A DNA stretch of 6,009 nucleotides. Source: Nitrospirota bacterium. Lineage in GTDB: Bacteria > Nitrospirota > Nitrospiria > Nitrospirales > Nitrospiraceae. The notes below the pieces were generated by a model. That model ran no database searches, was not told the origin of the DNA, and saw nothing but the letters and a program-made list of their open reading frames with translations. Shown here piece by piece: positions 5,904 through 6,009 of this stretch (positions are counted from its first letter, which is position 1; each line of letters starts with the position of its first letter). The stretch spans positions 1-6,009 of the forward strand of contig SCVQ01000284.1 in NCBI GenBank assembly GCA_004296865.1, given 5' to 3'. Made by a program: the position numbers and the translations under genes.

Positions 5904-6009
5904 GGTTGAGAAACTCCTTTGCTAGTTCGAGGTAAGCCTGGGCTCCGGCCGATGCGGCGTTGTATAGCAACACCGGCCGTCCATAGCTAGGGGCTTCGGC
6001 CAAGGTCAC
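5881..6009 (-). CDS. parA: Chromosome partitioning ATPase ParA/Soj, C-terminal fragment
   Basis: The reading frame open at the right edge encodes the last 42 residues of a ParA-family ATPase, which forms DNA-bound gradients that ParB-parS complexes follow during segregation. It reads VTLAEAPSYGRPVLLYNAAS, then AGAQAYLELAKEFLNHGEKSAR and TAA (5883-5881). The EAPS-GRPV-LY pattern and the GAxAYLxLAKE helix are the conserved C terminus of chromosomal ParA/Soj proteins. The Walker A domain lies outside the window. Its last seven codons and stop overlap the start of parB by 23 nt in another frame, so ribosomes finishing parA pass over the parB start. The identification is supported both by this motif and by the parB neighbour. 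Confidence 0.93.
   Translation of the reverse strand: MTLAEAPSYGRPVLLYNAASAGAQAYLELAKEFLNHGEKSAR
5914..5920 (-). promoter_or_regulatory. Ribosome binding site of parB inside parA
   Basis: AAAGGAG on the minus strand lies 10 nt before the parB ATG, within the parA coding sequence (the codons for AKEF). It supports the 5903 start and coupled translation of the pair. Confidence 0.7.

Noticed and set aside
4938..6009. parS site near parAB
   Set aside because: I looked for the TGTTTCACGTGAAACA-type palindrome and its CACGTG core and found no convincing match in the window.

Overview
This 6-kb window is a compact, GC-rich bacterial chromosome segment. Every convincing gene lies on the minus strand, so transcription runs from high to low coordinates. 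In that order the genes are: the last 42 codons of parA, complete parB, two tandem bactofilins, mnmA (tRNA 2-thiouridylase), and three F1 ATP synthase genes (atpH, atpA and the first 138 codons of atpG, which runs off the left edge). I recognise this as ordinary core-genome housekeeping DNA. The gene order and the protein sequences resemble Nitrospira and relatives (phylum Nitrospirota), but that is from memory, not from a search.

Region by region (right to left): parA and parB (6009-5049) overlap by 23 nt and encode the chromosome-partitioning ATPase and the CTP-dependent DNA-clamp protein. A 111-nt spacer with a plausible sigma70-like promoter leads into bactofilin 1 (4937-4446). A 149-nt spacer with a good stem-loop follows, then bactofilin 2 (4296-3844), whose start is fixed by a very strong Shine-Dalgarno. 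mnmA (3821-2739) begins 22 nt after it. The roughly 195-nt mnmA-atpH spacer is the richest non-coding stretch: two oppositely oriented arrays of a degenerate GACTTNNN octamer, then a perfect TTGACA box with a weak -10, then a stem-loop at the predicted 5' end of the atp mRNA. atpH and atpA are 16 nt apart. atpA and atpG are separated by 55 nt carrying a degenerate 7-bp repeat.

How the parts relate: ParA/ParB segregate the origin region, and bactofilins are polymerising scaffold proteins that in some bacteria anchor the Par machinery, so the parAB-bactofilin neighbourhood makes functional sense. MnmA thiolates U34 of Lys/Glu/Gln tRNAs and is probably only a transcriptional passenger. The atp genes encode the delta, alpha and gamma subunits of the F1 sector. 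No Fo gene (atpB, atpE, atpF) lies upstream of atpH, so the ATP synthase genes are split in this genome or the Fo genes lie outside the window. I see no novel defence, mobile or biosynthetic system here. The most interesting items are the periodic intergenic repeats, the atp leader, the paired bactofilins beside parAB, and the CxxC-type MnmA.
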